Positions 61,563 through 64,000 of a stretch of 64,000 bases of DNA are shown here, piece by piece (position 1 is the first letter of the stretch; the number at the start of each line of letters is the position of its first letter). The translations under genes were made by a program, and so were the position numbers. Below the pieces are notes generated by a model. The model made no database searches. It saw only the letters and a program-made list of their open reading frames with translations, and was not told where the DNA came from. This stretch comes from Pseudenterobacter timonensis (lineage in GTDB: Bacteria; Pseudomonadota; Gammaproteobacteria; Enterobacterales; Enterobacteriaceae): assembly GCF_900021175.1 (NCBI RefSeq), contig NZ_FCOP01000011.1, positions 62,001 through 126,000 of the forward strand. Reading direction: 5' to 3'.

Positions 61563-63887
61563 TTACCGCTTTTTACCCATCGCCGCCGCCAGCGCGTCCA
61601 TCATGGCGCTATTGCCCGCAGGCTGAGCGTCACGACCGCGTGGTTTGGCCGCTTTCGCCGCCGGGCGGGAAGACTCGCGTGCGCCACCGCCACGACGGGA
61701 GTTGCTGTCGCCAGGCTGTTCATCCAGACGCATGGTCAGCGCGATGCGCTTACGCGGCAGATCAACGTCCAGCACCTTCACCTTCACGATATCGCCCGCT
61801 TTCACCACCGTATGCGGATCTTCCACGAACTTGTCCGCCAGGGAGGAGATATGAACCAGCCCATCCTGGTGTACGCCGATATCAACAAACGCGCCAAAGT
61901 TGGTCACGTTGGTTACCGCGCCTTCCAGCACCATGCCCGGCAGCAGATCGTTCATCGTCTCCACGCCGTCGGCGAACTGTGCGGTTTTAAACTCAGGGCG
62001 CGGATCGCGGCCCGGTTTTTCCAGCTCTTTAATGATGTCGGTTACGGTCGGTACGCCGAACTTCTCATCCGTAAAATCGACCGCTTTCAGCGATTTCAGC
62101 TCGCTGCCGTTACCCATCAGATCCTTCAGCGCCTGTTGGGTGGCGGCCAGGATGCGTTCGACGACAGGGTAAGCTTCCGGGTGAACGGTGGAGGCGTCCA
62201 GGGGGTTATCACCATGGTTGATGCGCAGGAAGCCCGCGCACTGCTCAAACGCCTTCGGCCCCAGACGGCTTACCTTCAGCAGCTGCTGGCGGTTCTGGAA
62301 CTGGCCATTCTCATCGCGCCAGGCGACGATATTCTGCGCCATCATGCGGGTTAAGCCTGCCACGCGGGTCAGCAGCGGCACGGAGGCGGTGTTGAGATCC
62401 ACCCCGACGGCGTTCACGCAATCCTCGACAACCGCATCCAGCTTGCGCGCCAGCTGTGTCTGGCTGACATCGTGCTGATACTGGCCGACACCGATCGATT
62501 TCGGGTCGATCTTCACCAGCTCCGCCAGCGGATCCTGCAGGCGGCGGGCAATGGAGACCGCCCCGCGCAAGGAGACGTCGAGATCCGGGAACTCCTGCGC
62601 CGCCAGCTCGGAGGCGGAGTAGACGGAGGCGCCCGCTTCGCTGACGATCACCTTCTGCGCCGTTACCTTTGGGAACTGCTTCTGCACGTCGAGGAAGAAA
62701 CGCTCGGTTTCGCGCGACGCGGTACCGTTGCCGATAGCCACCAGCTCCACGTTGTGCTTTTCACACAGCGCGGCAACCACCACGGCGGCTTTCGCCGCCT
62801 GGCCGGTATGCGGATAGATGGTGTCGGTCGCTACCAGCTTGCCGGTGGCATCCACCACCGCCACCTTCACGCCGGTACGCAGGCCCGGATCGAGACCCAT
62901 CGTGGCGCGAAGGCCCGCCGGAGCGGCCATCAGCAGATCGTGCAGGTTACGGGCAAAGACGTTGATCGCCTCCTCTTCCGCGCGTTCGCGCACGGTACCC
63001 ATCAGCTCGGTCTCCAGGTGCATCAGCACCTTGATGCGCCAGGTCCAGCTCACCACCCCTTTACGCCAGCTGTCGGCTGGGGCGTTGTTCAGGCGCAGAC
63101 CGAGATGATCGATAATGATCTGCTCGCAATAACTCTCTTTTGGCGGCTCGTCGAACTGCGGATCGGCGTTAAGCGAAAGCTGAAGTACGCCCTCGTTACG
63201 GCCGCGGAACATTGCCAGCGCGCGGTGCGACGGGACGCCGGAAATCGGTTCGTGATGATCGAAATAGTCGCGGAACTTCGCCCCTTCCTCTTCTTTACCG
63301 CTGACCACGGCAGAGACTAGGTGTGCGTTTTTCCACAGATAATCGCGCACCTTCGCCAGCAGCGCGGCATCTTCGGCAAAGCGTTCCATCAGGATGTAGC
63401 GCGCGCCGTCGAGCGCCGCTTTGCTGTCCGCCACCCCTTTATCAGCGTCGATAAATGTCGCCGCTGCCGTTTCCGGATCGTGAGACGGATCGTTCCACAG
63501 GAGATCTGCCAGCGGCTCCAGACCGGCTTCAATGGCGATCTGCCCGCGGGTACGGCGCTTCGGTTTATAAGGAAGATAGAGATCTTCCAGCTCGGTTTTG
63601 CTTAGCGTGCCGTTGATGGCCTTCGCCAGATCGTCGGTCAGTTTGCCCTGATCGCCAATCGATTTGAGGATCGCCTGGCGGCGCTCTTCCAGCTCGCGCA
63701 GATAGCCCAGACGCGTCTCCAGGTTGCGCAGCTGCGTGTCATCCAGCCCGCCGGTGACTTCCTTACGATAACGTGCAATAAACGGCACGGTGTTCCCTTC
63801 ATCAAGCAGGCGAACGGCAGCTTCTACCTGTTCGGCTCTGGCCTGAAGTTCACCCGCAATAATGCGGCAGAGCGAATTATTCATCAT
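61563..63887 (-). CDS. yhgF: Tex-family S1 RNA-binding protein YhgF
   Basis: 774-residue cytoplasmic nucleic-acid-binding protein of the Tex family, thought to act in transcription-linked processes. An N-terminal Tex helical region, a YqgF/RNase H-like domain ([18 protein letters not shown] near 330), helix-hairpin-helix repeats and an S1 domain ([20 protein letters not shown], near 650) are visible, with a disordered Arg/Gly/Ala-rich tail. Start [12 protein letters not shown] at 63887; the preceding open stretch is unlikely to be coding. The 113 bp to the window edge show no feature. Confidence 0.96.
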   Translation of the reverse strand: MMNNSLCRIIAGELQARAEQVEAAVRLLDEGNTVPFIARYRKEVTGGLDDTQLRNLETRLGYLRELEERRQAILKSIGDQGKLTDDLAKAINGTLSKTELEDLYLPYKPKRRTRGQIAIEAGLEPLADLLWNDPSHDPETAAATFIDADKGVADSKAALDGARYILMERFAEDAALLAKVRDYLWKNAHLVSAVVSGKEEEGAKFRDYFDHHEPISGVPSHRALAMFRGRNEGVLQLSLNADPQFDEPPKESYCEQIIIDHLGLRLNNAPADSWRKGVVSWTWRIKVLMHLETELMGTVRERAEEEAINVFARNLHDLLMAAPAGLRATMGLDPGLRTGVKVAVVDATGKLVATDTIYPHTGQAAKAAVVVAALCEKHNVELVAIGNGTASRETERFFLDVQKQFPKVTAQKVIVSEAGASVYSASELAAQEFPDLDVSLRGAVSIARRLQDPLAELVKIDPKSIGVGQYQHDVSQTQLARKLDAVVEDCVNAVGVDLNTASVPLLTRVAGLTRMMAQNIVAWRDENGQFQNRQQLLKVSRLGPKAFEQCAGFLRINHGDNPLDASTVHPEAYPVVERILAATQQALKDLMGNGSELKSLKAVDFTDEKFGVPTVTDIIKELEKPGRDPRPEFKTAQFADGVETMNDLLPGMVLEGAVTNVTNFGAFVDIGVHQDGLVHISSLADKFVEDPHTVVKAGDIVKVKVLDVDLPRKRIALTMRLDEQPGDSNSRRGGGARESSRPAAKAAKPRGRDAQPAGNSAMMDALAAAMGKKR

Positions 63888-64000
63888 GGCTGTTTCATCT
63901 TGTGGCTCGAAAATCAGGGCATAGTTATACGGACTGACCGGCAAAAATGCCAGCCAGGGAGTATGCTCTCAGACTATTTTACGTAGGTGATCTCATTAAC

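Overview
The window is a typical piece of enterobacterial chromosome: dense, about 57% G+C by eye, with gene order close to the 76-77 min region of E. coli K-12 (zntA through yhgF). Protein lengths mostly match E. coli orthologues exactly or within a few residues. The differences point to an Enterobacter/Lelliottia/Leclercia/Klebsiella-type relative, not E. coli itself: an extra class III aminotransferase between rpoH and livJ, no rtc RNA-repair genes between glpR and malT, and a DUF1471 gene between bioH and feoC. No prophage, insertion sequence, CRISPR array, tRNA or rRNA is visible.

Layout. 1-3.7 kb: zntA (cut by the left edge) with a ZntR-type promoter, yhhN, yhhM, yhhL, rsmD. 3.8-8.2 kb: ftsY-ftsE-ftsX and rpoH, with a sigma-E promoter and DnaA box before rpoH. 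8.4-16.8 kb: PuuE/GabT-like aminotransferase, livJ, an ERIC element, panM, then livKHMGF. 17.1-22.4 kb: ugpBAECQ for glycerol-3-phosphate uptake, with a large repeat array between ugpB and ugpA, then yhhA. 22.8-27.3 kb: ggt, yhhY, the sRNA gene ryhB, yhhX, yhhW. 27.4-30.4 kb: gntR-gntK-gntU. 30.5-32.4 kb: yhgN, asd. 32.6-42.0 kb: the glycogen cluster glgBXCAP. 42.3-46.0 kb: glpD divergent from glpEGR. 46.0-53.8 kb: malT divergent from malPQ. 54.0-58.1 kb: gntT, nfuA, gntX, bioH, DUF1471 gene. 58.2-63.9 kb: feoABC and yhgF.

Much of the window is carbon storage and sugar/polyol uptake: glycogen synthesis and breakdown, maltodextrin use, gluconate uptake (high- and low-affinity) and glycerol-3-phosphate uptake and oxidation. 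Iron and metal handling form a second theme (zntA, ryhB, nfuA with an IscR-type site, feoABC with Fur and FNR sites).

The least ordinary feature is a family of G/A-C/T rich palindromic repeats at six intergenic sites. Each has the same outer ends (CCCCTCACCC... and ...GGGTGAGGGG). At three sites the interior has grown into a tandem array with a period of 44-46 bp, but with a different core sequence at each site. The array at 18.5-18.8 kb is a three-fold 91-bp composite inside the ugp operon. REP-type elements (often doubling as terminators) and one ERIC element fill many remaining gaps.
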